From Salvator merianae (lineage: Eukaryota; Chordata; Lepidosauria; Squamata; Teiidae): DNA of 64,000 nucleotides. The stretch spans positions 8,138,030-8,202,029 of the forward strand of contig QVOM02000057.1 in assembly GCA_003586115.2 (NCBI GenBank). Reading direction: 5' to 3'. The position numbers and the translations under genes are program-made. The notes below the pieces were generated by a model, which saw only the letters and a list, made by a program, of their open reading frames with translations, had not been told where the DNA came from and did not search any database. The number at the start of each line of letters is the position of its first letter. The stretch's first letter is position 1. Of this stretch, positions 36,326-60,180 are shown in pieces.

Positions 36326-37325
36326 AACTTTCAAAAAGGCAGATCTGTTTGCATCCCTAAGTCTTGCTTCTGGCCCCTTTTTGCTGCTGTTGTCAGATAC
36401 TATCAAATCAGTCGCTCTTGGAACAAGTCCTCCTCAGGGTTTCAAAATGTCTCCAGCCTAAATTTTGGGTCACTGTGGGCCACCGGGTTCCTGCATTTTG
36501 GGCAGTGACTCTGAAATACTGTCAGTGAATTCAAAACAGCCTCTCCCAGTGCCCCAAGTGAATCTCAATGAGCAACTGTTTGGAGCCCCTGGGGTACACT
36601 GCAGAATTTCCCTTAAACCTGTTTGCTAGATTGAAAAGCTGCACCCCAGGCCAGAATAGCTCGGTGTATTTCTTTGTGACCTTATACAGTCTCTTTTGGC
36701 ACTCATTCTGCAACCAGATTCTGGAGGATGCAACAGCTTAGCATCGCAGAATCAGGAAACAAATGCTATGTGTGGAAGCATTAAGGGACTTAAAATGTTT
36801 AATTTAAATCTCCACAGAAAGCAACAGAGGTGTAGAAGATGGACTTGCATGCATTCCTATGCATGGCTGCCATTATCTCTCATAGACCCACAGCCTCCCG
36901 CCATCCTGGGAATTAAGTTTCAGGGATGAGGACTGGCTCTCCAAGAGAGATTACAAATATTGCAATGTCCATCATTCTTGGTTTGGGGAAAGCAGGAAGA
37001 AGGAGTTCTGCTGTCGTAACCATACTCTGAAGCCAATGCAACCGCAGCATTCAACCAATCCAAACTCAAGAGAATTCAGATGTGTGCTGACATTTCGGTC
37101 ATAAGGTGTCTCCTGAGCCTTCTGGCCCTTGAGCACCTTTCACTAATTTGGGGCAAAACAGCAAATGGCAACGTGACTTTGTGCATTATAAGTTTTTATA
37201 TGAGCATAAAAACCTCTTTGAAAACATTAAAACAATCAGCCTTCTAAAAGACCACAGGATTTCAAAACGGAGTGGACAGCTGCAAGAGGCAATCAGAAAC
37301 ATTTTTAAAAAGGCATTCAACTGCT

Positions 37326-37331
37326 TTTATT
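37326..37331 (-). terminator. HDGF: candidate HDGF polyadenylation signal
   Basis: AATAAA on the minus strand, about 260 bases past the stop codon. Mammalian HDGF 3' UTRs are longer, so a more distal site may also be used. Confidence 0.45.
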
Positions 37332-37588
37332 TCAAAGTGGCTGATCAGCATTTCCAACCCCCTAGAAATTACTAACTCAAAGCGCAGGACCAGCAAAACG
37401 GCTAGGCCAGGAGAGACACAGGTTGGCTGGGCAGGACAACTTCCTTTTGCTTCTGTAGAAATGTTGCTCTCAACTCCTTTCTCACGAGCGGTCGAGACTG
37501 CGAGCCGAGATGAATGAAATCTGGTTCTTAGCACCCAGGGAAACCAGCAGGTCAGGATTGGGTCAGAAGAGCAGATTGGGCCGGTCAG

Positions 37589-51231
<13,643 letters not shown>

Positions 51232-52613
51232 GGCGCGCCGGCCGGAGGGAGGCAGAAGGCGGGAAGCGGGAAGGCAGGAAGCAAGGAGGGATGGCAGGAA
51301 GGAAGGCACAGAGGAGGAGGAGGAAGGCGGCCTCTCCTCCCCTTTCTCCGCCTGGCTCCTCCTGCTCGGCGGGGCGCTGCGAGCTGGCTGGCGGAGTAGT
51401 GGGTGGCAGAAGAAAGCTCGGGCAGACGCGCCGAAGGAAGCTCCCGGTCGGTCCGGGCTGGGCGCTTCTCGCGGCTTCCTCCCGGCGGCGGCAAGGCCCT
51501 CCTTCCTTCTTTCCCCCGCCGCTGGCGCCCACGCCCCCTCCCCCGACACAAAGTGGGGGGGAGGGGAGGGAGGCGAGGGAGGCGGTGCCTGTGCAGGAGC
51601 TGCTAGCAGCAGCCCAGCGCGGCGCACCGGCGAGACGAATCTAGCGTCTTTTTCGTCTCCTGCTGTGGCTGGCAGCTGGGAGTGGGTCTGGGATCGGGAA
51701 GCGCTACCGACACGGACGGGGCATGCCCTAGCTCGCGGCTGCTGAACTGCCGGCCACGGGACTCCCTCGGTTTATTTCCGCCCTGTAGCTGGACGAGCTC
51801 CCTCCCGGCCCGGGGTTCGGCCTGGCATGGATCTGCTTGCCTATTAAGGATGCAGTTCGTCCGCCGGTTTGGTGGTAGTTGTATATGGGCTGCGTGTGCA
51901 CGCACACTCAGAATGTCGGACCATTCCTGTTTGGGCGTGAAGCCCATGGCCTACTCGGCAAAGGATCATGGGAGTTGCAGTCCATAAGAGGTCTCCCTTC
52001 TTCCTGATTTGCTTGCACTGTGCCGCCCAGTTATGAGTGGGTGGGTGCATGTCCGGCTGCGCATGCGCCCAATTTCCGTGACCTCACTTGCTGCGCCCCC
52101 CCCCGTCCATTGGCCTGCTGGATACTTGATCCTAGGTGGTCTTGCGCGCGCAAGAGTAGATGGGACTTTTCTGTCCTCCGAGTTTTTGTCTCTCGAAAAA
52201 CTCCAATTCCCAGCAGACCTCGGAAGCCGAGATGCTGGCGAGTTTGTGCCAGTTTCCGGCGCGGCCGCTGCTGGGATGTGTAGGGTTTTTTGGCTCCGGT
52301 AGCTTCCCTTACGCTGAGGAAGGCGGGAGGGAGAGAAGGGGACGGGTCAGTCCCTCTCAGTCCTTTTTCAGTTCCGCGGCGGCCACCGTTACCCGTAGCA
52401 GAGCGCTAGCGGTTGGGAGGGCAGTTAAACAGCCCGCCCCCCCTCGGGAGCCGCTCAGCCTTCCTTCCGGTGCACGGGCGTTGCCATGGTGACTGCTGCG
52501 GCCTAGCGGCCCTCCAGCCCTGAGAGCCGCGTGGCCTAGCGCGGCGGGGACAGTCTCGGCTTCGCGTAGCAGGCTCAGCCGTCGCCCTCACACCTACATC
52601 TCCCGTTGGGGCA
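51232..52613. promoter_or_regulatory. head-to-head promoter of HDGF and PRCC
   Basis: 1382 bases between the two start codons, GC- and CpG-rich, with no coding exon. Motifs seen: TGCGCATGCGC, a perfect NRF1-type palindrome (52,058-52,068), next to CCAAT (52,069-52,073); TTCCGG, an ETS core (52,465-52,470); GTTGCCATGGTGAC, an RFX X-box-like site (52,480-52,493); and two ZNF143-like sites, ACTGCAACTCCCATGATCC (minus, about 51,964-51,982) and CTCCAATTCCCAGCAGACC (52,201-52,219). No TATA box is seen. The motif set is typical of housekeeping bidirectional promoters. Whether transcription initiates both ways from one core is inferred. Confidence 0.75.
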
Positions 52614-52862
52614 ATGTCATTGGTGGCCTACGGCAGCAGCGAAGAGGAGGAGGAGGAGGAGGAGGAGGAAAGCGACACCTCTGAAAAGGGAGAAGGGGAA
52701 AGGGAAGAAGCTGCCGGAGACGAGGGCGAGGCGGGAGGCTTGTTCGCTGCCCTTCCGCCGCCTAGCTCCGGCGTCCTTTCTGCCAGCCTCTTGCGCTCTC
52801 GCCCGCCCAAGAAGAGGACGCAGCCAGTCCGCATCGCCGCGCCTCAGCTGCATTCGGGAGAT
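52614..52862 (+). CDS. PRCC: PRCC exon 1
   Basis: 83 codons from MSLVAYGSS through a Glu run, LPPPSSGVLSASLLRSRPPK to IAAPQLHSGD; donor GAT/GTAAGT. The KKRTQPVRIAAPQLH segment matches KKRKEPVKIAAPELH of human PRCC. Shorter than the human exon because the proline-rich part is reduced. Confidence 0.95.
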
Positions 52863-55800
52863 GTAAGTGAGGGGGCGCAGGCAGGCAGGGACTCGCGGCG
52901 CCTTGTCCTGCGCGCCCAGGGGGCAGGCTAGACAGGCGGGTCTCTTGGGCCCGCTGCTAGAGCAGGTAGAGACAAAAGTATTTGATGTTTTGATAGACTG
53001 TTATTTTGATGGGGCGTCCTTATTTGTATTTCAATGGTCAATAATGCGAAATCTAGGCCAGCCAGATAGTTTCACCCGAAAAAGTTAGAGAGGCTTCTTT
53101 TTTGACAGTTGTCTCCTTTTTATAGATTGTGTTGCAGTCACACAATCAAAAGAAGGTTTAGCTGTTCGTTCACTGTAAACATCTTTCTAATAGGGAAGGA
53201 AAGGATTTCTCTTCCCTCAGGTAAATCCTGGTGCTAGCTTCTGGTTCTGCTATCTAAGGCCTTTTCCACACTGGATCTTATTCCATGATATATCCCAGAA
53301 AAGGGGCCTGCTGTCCACATGCTAGTGCATACTGTGGCAGACCCCCACCTCACGTTTGCCATAATCTGCACTGGCATGTGGATGGTAGGCCCGCGATTCC
53401 AGGATATGCTCTGGAATAAGACCCAGTGTGGAAAGGGCCTAAGTGTCCAACCGGTACACTCCCTGCTTTGCTTTTTGCACATTCACTTCTGTTCTTAGTG
53501 ATGTGTGACTCCTTGATGTTAAAAAAGAAAACATTTTGGAGTAAATCTGTAACATGGGAACCCCAGTGTACTGAAATGAGTCTATTTTGTGGCACAAAGA
53601 GAAGCCAGCTCTTGCATTTTGCCTTTAGTAGCCTTTTGAAGTATAAGAAGGTGTCAGTGGAGACCAACTCTGGAGGAAGAAGCTAGGCTGTGAGGGAGAG
53701 AGATGTGAGAACTACCAGTGTCAGTTGGTGTCGAGCTTGTGGGCTGTTGAGACTATTATACCACAGAGCAGACCGTGCAGGAAGAACTTATTACGTGTTC
53801 TTATTGCTTAGCTACAACAGGAGAGAGGAAGGAAGACTTTGCAGAGTGGTTTTGTGTGTTAGTGGATTTGTAAGGAACAAAAATGATGCAAGGATGCAGA
53901 TTACATAATATTGCAAAATATGATTGAATTCTTCTGGCCATATAAACACAAATGCAGACACACTGTTTTTTAGTTAATTTTTCTTACTGTAAAGTTTGGT
54001 AGAAGGACCTTTAAGAACATGCTCCATAGCTTTGATCTTTTTCAAATAATCCTATCTGCGATAGACTGACTTTTATTTCCGAGTTCTTGAGGAGAAAATA
54101 CTGTTCTGGTTTTTTTTCTCATTGCTGTGCAGTCAGCTTTTTTTTCTTTCTTTCTCAGTCAGATTCAGAGGAAGATGAACCAGCTAAGAAGAACCCTTCC
54201 TTCCAGGTTAGGAATGTTCCTTATTGTTCTTCTGAAAGGGATGGAGAAAACCTGGATTTGAATAAGATCTGGCCTGAGTGGTCAAGACTGTCCCTGAACA
54301 TCCATTCTAATTTTTTGAGTGTTCACTCCAATAGTTTCGTTGAATCATTGATAGTGGAGAGATTTCAGTTGCAAGGTCCAAGTACTCATTGGTTATGCTG
54401 AGGCATCACACAGAAACATGGGCACCGTTAATAGTTTGCTACAAGCATACTTTCCTTGTCTCCTTGTGCAAATGGAAGCAAAAAAATGATCTTTATTTGA
54501 TATTCTTGGGTCTCTTGGGAGAAAGGAAGGACTTGAAATGCATTAAATCGGAGGTGTTGCTTCTGAAAGAGGAAGAGTGGTTATTTGGTCCAGACAAATT
54601 GCACTGGAAGACCAAGGTTTGGTTGGTTGAGCAAAGCAAACCAGAATTTCTACTATGCCACTCTCAAGCACTAGTAACTGTGGTTTACAGAGAGATGTGA
54701 GGATTTCTGGGGAGGGGAGCAAATGGAATGAACTGGGGGGGAAATGGCTATTTTTCTGTTATTCTTCCCTGATCATTTACATCTTTAGGCTTATTCTTTT
54801 ATGGCAGAAGCGAGACTGCTGACTTCCATCTACCAGGCTTACCTTTCTTTCATCTAAAGAATTCTAGAAGGGATTTTATTTTAAAATTTGTCTCTTGTAG
54901 AACAATAGAAACTTTGGTGAGACAGGATTTTCTCTTCTATTGTGGCCTTAGGCTGGTTCTTCTAGTACAGCTAAAATCATCTGTTTTTCAACTTTGTTAT
55001 TTATTTAAAATATTTACATATCACTTTCCACATATAACCTTAAAATGGTTTATGTAAAAGTAGTTAAAAACATTCAGTAAATGTAAACATAATTAAAACA
55101 AAAGTTGGGATCACAGGAGAGCATTCACTCTAGAAAGACCTGGTTTTGCATCTCGTTTGATAGAGGGGTTGCTGAATATCTCTACTGGGCTGCCTTTGAG
55201 ACTGACCACATGAATGGCACGAGTTGGGTTTGAAGTTTGCATGTCACTGCTTACTGTTCGAGGTAGCAGTGGCTGTATGGGCTGCAAGGAGAGCTGTGCT
55301 TCAAATGCCATGTAAAGCAAAGGAGGAAGCATGCATTTGTTTCCAGCCCACAGCAGTTGGTGTGAACTGGACCAGGGTGGGTTTCAAGTGAAGTGAGGCC
55401 TTCCTTTGCTCATCTTCCCTCTTTCTATTCCTCACAGGGCCACAGCGAGTCTTCTGGCTTATCTGCTCTGTTGCCTCAGCCTAAAAACCGTATTGTGAAA
55501 GAGACAAATCGCCTGCTCCTCCCTCATGCTTTTTCCAGGAAAGCAGCTGAGGACGCCCCAGAGGCCAAGGCTGCCAAAGGCCCAGAATCTTCCTCCACCA
55601 AGCCAAAGCCACCGGTCAGGGCAGCCTCTGCTGTGACAACCACCACGACCCCCTCTCCATCGGCCATCAAGGCAGCTGCCAAGAGCGCAGCCCTGCAGGT
55701 GACCAAGCAGATCACCCAGGAGGAGAACGACAGCGATGAAGAGGTGGCTGAGAACTATTTCTCTTTGTCTGACCGGAATGAGCCGCCCAGCCTCAGCCCT

Positions 55801-58800
55801 GAGGTGTACCTGTACTCTGGCCCTGTGGTGCCAGACGATCTACCTCCTGGGACTGAGCCAGGGCCCGAGGCAGAGGTGCAGGATGCTGCAGCCAATGCTC
55901 CCCTGGAGTTTAAGACTGCACCGGGTTCGAGTTCTGCGTCACACGGCTGGGCACCAAAGCCCGGTGAAGACTATGGCAGCCAGCCGTACAATGTATACTC
56001 TGGCTGCAGTGATCCTGGTGGAGCAAGTGTCACTTACTATCAGGTAAGAGAAACTTTGGTCCTGCCTTTGATTGCCTGGGCCAGATTAAGTCGCCTCTCT
56101 TCCTTGGAAGCGCGGATTTCGTGCCTCGTGTGAGTTGAGGGTTGGAGAAGTTTTGAAAGCCCGCAGTTCAATGGGGAAAAAAACAGGAGCTGGGCTGTAG
56201 TAGAAAAGGAAGGTGTTAGGGAGGGTGAGTGGGCCAGGTGAGAACTAACAGTGGAGTGGGTCCTGTGTGGGAGAACTGTCTCTTCTTTTTCTTTCTCTGC
56301 AGCAGGATTATTATAGCAGCAGCAGCAGCTACTATGCAGAATCTGACCCTGTCCAGGGCCCGCCCCAGGAGATGAGTAGTGACACCACCTCCTTCATGGA
56401 TGATGAAGCGGTGAGCTGCAGTGCTGGGTCTGAAAGTTGCTTCCTCTTCCATCCTTGCAAGCAGACGGTCTTGCTGGGTGCCGCCAGTGTTTGCTACAGC
56501 TCTCTCTTGCTCATGGCACCGTTTGCGCAGCTGCAATCGTGCAGCGTCCTGCAAATCTTGACCACCAACGTCGGCTGCGCAAGTCACGCCCCCTCTAAAT
56601 AAGCGCCAGCCTGCCCCACATCCTACAGCAGAAGGGGCCGTTGTGGTTCTTAAGGAAGTGCTGGCAGATTTGTGTGGGGCACCACAGTTCAGCTGGCACA
56701 CTTAGGCCCGTTGGCTCCGGCTCCAGCAGGTCGGGGGTGGGGTGAGCTTTTTGCAGCCCTACGGGAGTTTCCGCTTCAGCTCAACTTCAATGGGTGTAGG
56801 ATTAATTGCTTTGGGGGGACCAATATGTCCTCCCGCCTGCCAGTCACAGATTTTGCTGAGTCTGAAGCTAGGTTTTAAACATGATGTTATGGTTCAGATC
56901 AGAGAGAAAAGGGTGGGGAAGCTTTTGACGGGGGGGTGCTGAAGGGCACATTATCGCTTGTTTTTGCCTGGCTTATCTGTCAGTTTTCAAAGAGACTTTC
57001 TTTTTGGGGTGTTTGCAAAGGAAGCACTTCTCTCTCCTCTCATGGGGTCCCGCCCTGATACTGAAGTCAGGAATGTGGAAAAAGCATTAGAAAGCGTTTG
57101 TTTTGTCTGCAAAACAGCCACCCTCTGTGACTGAGCCCTTTGCCATGTAATCCTTGAGGCCTGCGACATCTGACAAGCAGAATGTGACTAAAAGGGAGGC
57201 AGGTTTTCCTTTTGGAATTCCAGTGACACGAGGAGTGGCTTCCAGCTCTGTGTCACATCTCTGTGACTCTGGGGGTGGAGTGGAGTTAGGTCTATTGTGG
57301 GCCTGGTTTATTAACACTTCCCTGCCCTCATCACCTGGTCAGGAGCTAGAGAGACTGGTCCTCTTTTCTTCTGAAGGAAAAGGAGACTGAGCCCAAAAGA
57401 GCTTAGGAATCCTCGCTTGCTGGTGGGCTTTTTAGGTCTAAAGGGCAGCCACAGAACCCCAGATCACCTTTTGTGCTTTGTTCAGTTCAAGCGTCTCCAA
57501 GGAAAGAGAAACCGTGGGCGAGAAGAGATCAACTTCGTGGAGATCAAAGGGGATGACCAGCTGAGCGGCACACAGCAGTGGCTGACCAAGTCCTTGACAG
57601 AGGAGCAGAGCATGAAATCCTTCAGCAAGGTGCCTGATGGTGGAGCAGGGAGTTTATGCCTGTCCTCAGTTGCTGGGGTGGGGGGTGGGGATCCTCTGTT
57701 GGTGACTTGAATAGGGATGTGTCCAGAGAGATTTGATACACTGTTTACAGTACCTGAACCTGTCAAAGATGGCAGGTTTGCAAGGTCTTTGACACCTCAT
57801 GAGCAGAGGAGAAGGTGAGGGCAGGTAAGCGCTCGCTGAGATTAAAGATAAAACTCACCTGCCTCCTGCGCTTTCCCCAGCCTCCCTGGTTTTCCAGCCA
57901 GAAGGGGGCAAGACTGGCAGTAAGGCCACAGTGCAACCCATTGCCATGGCAGAGGCCACACAAAGGCCCATCCAGTTGGGATCCCGGTGGGCTGTGGCAT
58001 GACATCATCGCACGTCCCACGTGGGCCCGTGCCCTCATGGCTGCAGAGCATGCTGGGAGGCGAAGCAGGGAGGCGAGTGGGTTTCGCTTTTAATCTTGGT
58101 GAGCATTCACCCATCTCTCACCGTCCCCCTGCCTTTGTAGAGGGCTGGGCTTGTGATTCATTCACCCTTGCAAGCACGGCCCTCTTGGTCAAGACTGGAT
58201 GCCGTGAACTACAGAACAAACCTGTTCATGCACGTCCCTAGATTTGAGTCATCCTTTTTTGGCGGTAATATTGTTTTATGTCGTCCCCTAATCATGGAGG
58301 GAACCCCAAGGAATGCCTCCTTTTCTTTTTGCTTCAGAAAAAAGGAGAGCAGCCCACCGGGCAACAGCGGAGAAAGCACCAGATCACATACCTGATCCAC
58401 CAGGTGAGCCTCTCCTGCTTCCTGTGTTTGAAAATCTTTCCTGCTCCTTTCCATATTTCTCTCTACATTTGGTTCTTCGGTAGGGAAGTGAGTTACGAGT
58501 GGGCAGTAGCTTCCTGGAGGGGAGGGAGGGTGTAACTGTTCTAGGAACAGCGGACTTGGTGCCATTGCACTGTTACCTGTTCTTTCGACGGCTGAGCAGA
58601 CTCAGCATTTGTGACCACCGTGTCTCTGGATGAGCCTGCCTGGCACTCGGGAGGGGACAAACCTGTTGCTGCCTTTTACCCTCCACCTGGCTTTGGTCTC
58701 TGGAGCAGTTTCCTTCTCTGGTTTGGGGAATGCTTGCACTTCTGGAAAATGAGGGTAAATGAGGGAATCTGTGGAGACCTCAGCTCGGGCAGGGTTGGCT

Positions 58801-58950
58801 ACGGAATGCTAAGGCAGTGCTCGTGTCCCTAAGCGATGCTCACGTTCCTCTCTCATGGGGCAGGCTAAGGAGCGGGAGCTGGAGCTGAAGAATACGTGGG
58901 CTGAAAACAAGCTCAGCAGGCGCCAGACGCAGGCCAAGTATGGATTTTAG
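52614..58950 (+). CDS. PRCC: PRCC, proline-rich mitotic-checkpoint factor, whole coding span
   Basis: Seven coding exons: 52,614-52,862, 54,159-54,206, 55,438-56,043, 56,303(or 56,306)-56,410, 57,486-57,629, 58,338-58,403 and 58,864-58,950; all phase 0, 434 or 435 residues (human 491). PRCC is a nuclear protein linked to pre-mRNA splicing and to the checkpoint protein MAD2L2; in humans it is a fusion partner of TFE3 in papillary renal carcinoma. It starts MSLVAYGSS as in human, then an acidic run of 10 Glu replaces part of the human N-terminus. The proline-rich stretch of mammals is much reduced. Later blocks are strongly conserved: LSALLPQPKN, VKETNRLLLPHAFSRK, TPSPSAIKAAAKSAALQVTK, the C-terminal FKRLQGKRNRGREEINFVEI and SRRQTQAKYGF. 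3' UTR signals AATAAA are at about 60,096 and 60,164. Confidence 0.98.
53258..53439. mobile_element. Harbinger-like MITE in PRCC intron 1
   Basis: A 182-bp fold-back element flanked by TAA direct repeats (53,255-53,257 and 53,440-53,442). The arms begin GGCCTTTTCCACACTGG and, reversed from the right, GGCCCTTTCCACACTGG, and stay similar over about 70 bases (CATCCACATGCCAGTGCA-like sequence near the centre). Non-coding. A TAA/TTA target duplication with GGC-starting ends suggests a PIF/Harbinger MITE. Confidence 0.75.
54159..54206 (+). CDS. PRCC: PRCC exon 2
   Basis: 48 nt, SDSEEDEPAKKNPSFQ, from acceptor TTTCTTTCTCAG; donor CAG/GTTAGG. Matches SDSEEDEPTKKK of the human protein. Confidence 0.94.
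54990..55110 (-). repeat. LINE tail-like fragment in PRCC intron 2
   Basis: TTATTTATTTAAAATATTTA then CATATCACTTTCCACAT with an adenine-rich continuation resembles the reverse-oriented 3' end of CR1/L2 LINEs. Confidence 0.45.
55438..56043 (+). CDS. PRCC: PRCC exon 3
   Basis: 606 nt, 202 codons from acceptor TTCTATTCCTCACAG to CAG/GTAAGA. GHSESSGLSALLPQPKN through the conserved KAAAKSAALQVTKQITQEEN and DEEVAENYFSL to GASVTYYQ. It holds most of the PRCC-specific region. Confidence 0.96.
56303..56410 (+). CDS. PRCC: PRCC exon 4 (NAGNAG acceptor)
   Basis: The acceptor reads TGCAGCAG, so the exon can begin at 56,303 or 56,306, adding or dropping one Gln. Human has a single Gln here (YYQDYY), which favours 56,306. 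The exon is DYYSSSSSYYAESDPVQGPP through SFMDDEA; donor GCG/GTGAGC. Confidence 0.93.
57486..57629 (+). CDS. PRCC: PRCC exon 5
   Basis: 144 nt from TTTGTTCAG: FKRLQGKRNRGREEINFVEI, KGDDQLSGTQQWLTKSLTEE, QSMKSFSK; donor AAG/GTGCCT. Near-identical to human. Confidence 0.96.
58338..58403 (+). CDS. PRCC: PRCC exon 6
   Basis: 66 nt, KKGEQPTGQQRRKHQITYLI then HQ, from acceptor TTTTGCTTCAG; donor CAG/GTGAGC. Basic conserved block with a likely nuclear localisation signal. Confidence 0.96.
58864..58950 (+). CDS. PRCC: PRCC exon 7 and stop
   Basis: 87 nt with stop TAG, AKERELELKNTWAENKLSRR then QTQAKYGF, from acceptor CATGGGGCAG. Near-identical to the human C-terminus. Confidence 0.97.
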   Translation, partial: AKERELELKNTWAENKLSRRQTQAKYGF

Positions 58951-60180
58951 GCCCTGCCCCTGCCCTGGAGACTGATTGGCTTCGGAATCCTTTGGGCCCA
59001 AGGCAGGCCGCAAGTCCCCACGGGCCGCGTCGACGTGGAGGGCCGGGGAAGGCCGGCCCAGGGAAGGGCTGCATGGCACGTGTCTGGTACCATCGCTGCT
59101 CACCTGACAAGGAACTCTGGGCAGACAGGCCTGGAGGCGGCGGCGTGACTCGGCCTGCTCTCGCCCTTGAGCATCTGGCCTACAAGACCACGAGGCTGCC
59201 CGTTTCCTCTCTGGCACTTTTCTTTAAAGGAACACGCGTGATGCCCAAGTCTGGCTGGATGAGTCCCCCCTCCCTTGCAGAGAAGGAGGCTGGCCCAGGT
59301 GATCTGAGCTTCGTGGTGGGGGCAGGATGGTCCCTAAGGGTTTTTGCTTGTCTAGCTGCTTCTTGTTCTCACTGCCCCCAGTTTTTGGTGTCTGTGTATG
59401 TTTGTGTTCCAGACCTCCATCACCGGCCCCTGGCCAAGAAAAAGAAAAAAGTTTTTGCGAATTAGCAGCAACAGCTCCATCCCAGTCTTTTTTAATGCTG
59501 CTGTTGTGGCATCTTCCGAACTGCCAGAAGTTCACTCGCATTCATCCTCCAAGGATTCCCAGGAAACTGTGATGTCACCTGTCCTTGGGTGGAGCTCTGG
59601 TGCCAGATACTGCACCTGGCCTGAAGGCGCTACAGTCAACAGCAGGGGGCGCTTGTCCCAAGGCCCATGGTGCCCCCTGTGCTCTCTCGTGAAGCCAAAG
59701 GGGCCACCTCACCCAAAACAGCACTGGAAGGGGAAGGGCTCTTCCCTGGGCTGGGGGCGGGATGCTCTGTTGCTGCTTCTTCCCCTCCCCTGAAATTCTG
59801 GATCCTCTTGCGTTCTCCCCCTTGAGTTGGTCTGGTTTCATGTCTCCCAATAACTGCCAGGGGAGGGGCTTGGAGGCATCAAACTGGGCAGCCTGGACTT
59901 GGGTCTTCTGTTCAGACTGCAGCTGTTTCCTGGATGGAGGGTGGATGGCTGCAGAGTTCTTGGGCAAATGGTGACTGTACCAAGAGTTGTAATTTGTTCT
60001 TTCCAATAATAATAATAATAAAAAATAAATAACTTTTCTAGTTTATTTCCCTGTATGTTTTAGTGCTTAGACAAAATTTTCTTTTAATATTCCAAAATAA
60101 AGCTCTCATTCGGTAATTTATTCATATTTTGTTAAGTTTTCTGGAAAAAGTTTTTTGTAAAGGAATAAAACTTTAAAAAA
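58951..60180 (+). other. PRCC: PRCC 3' UTR
   Basis: From the stop to the polyadenylation region. It has a CTCF-like motif at 59,640-59,655, a short AAT run (60,007-60,030) and AATAAA signals at 60,096-60,101 and 60,164-60,169. The exact cleavage site is not visible. Confidence 0.65.
60096..60169 (+). terminator. PRCC: PRCC polyadenylation signals
   Basis: Two AATAAA hexamers, 60,096-60,101 and 60,164-60,169, in an AT-rich tract about 1.15 kb past the stop. Another AATAAA occurs at 61,465-61,470, outside this tract. Confidence 0.7.

Larger units (their letters stand above)
33245..37588. other. NES-HDGF intergenic gap with HDGF 3' UTR
   Basis: No coding exon is recognisable. It contains the NES upstream region (33,245-33,600, mildly GC-rich), interspersed repeat pieces (34,150-34,280 and 34,440-34,740), a palindromic repeat (36,240-36,325) and, next to HDGF, its 3' UTR. 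In human, CRABP2, ISG20L2, RRNAD1/METTL25B and MRPL24 occupy the equivalent interval; none of their conserved segments is visible here. Confidence 0.65.
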
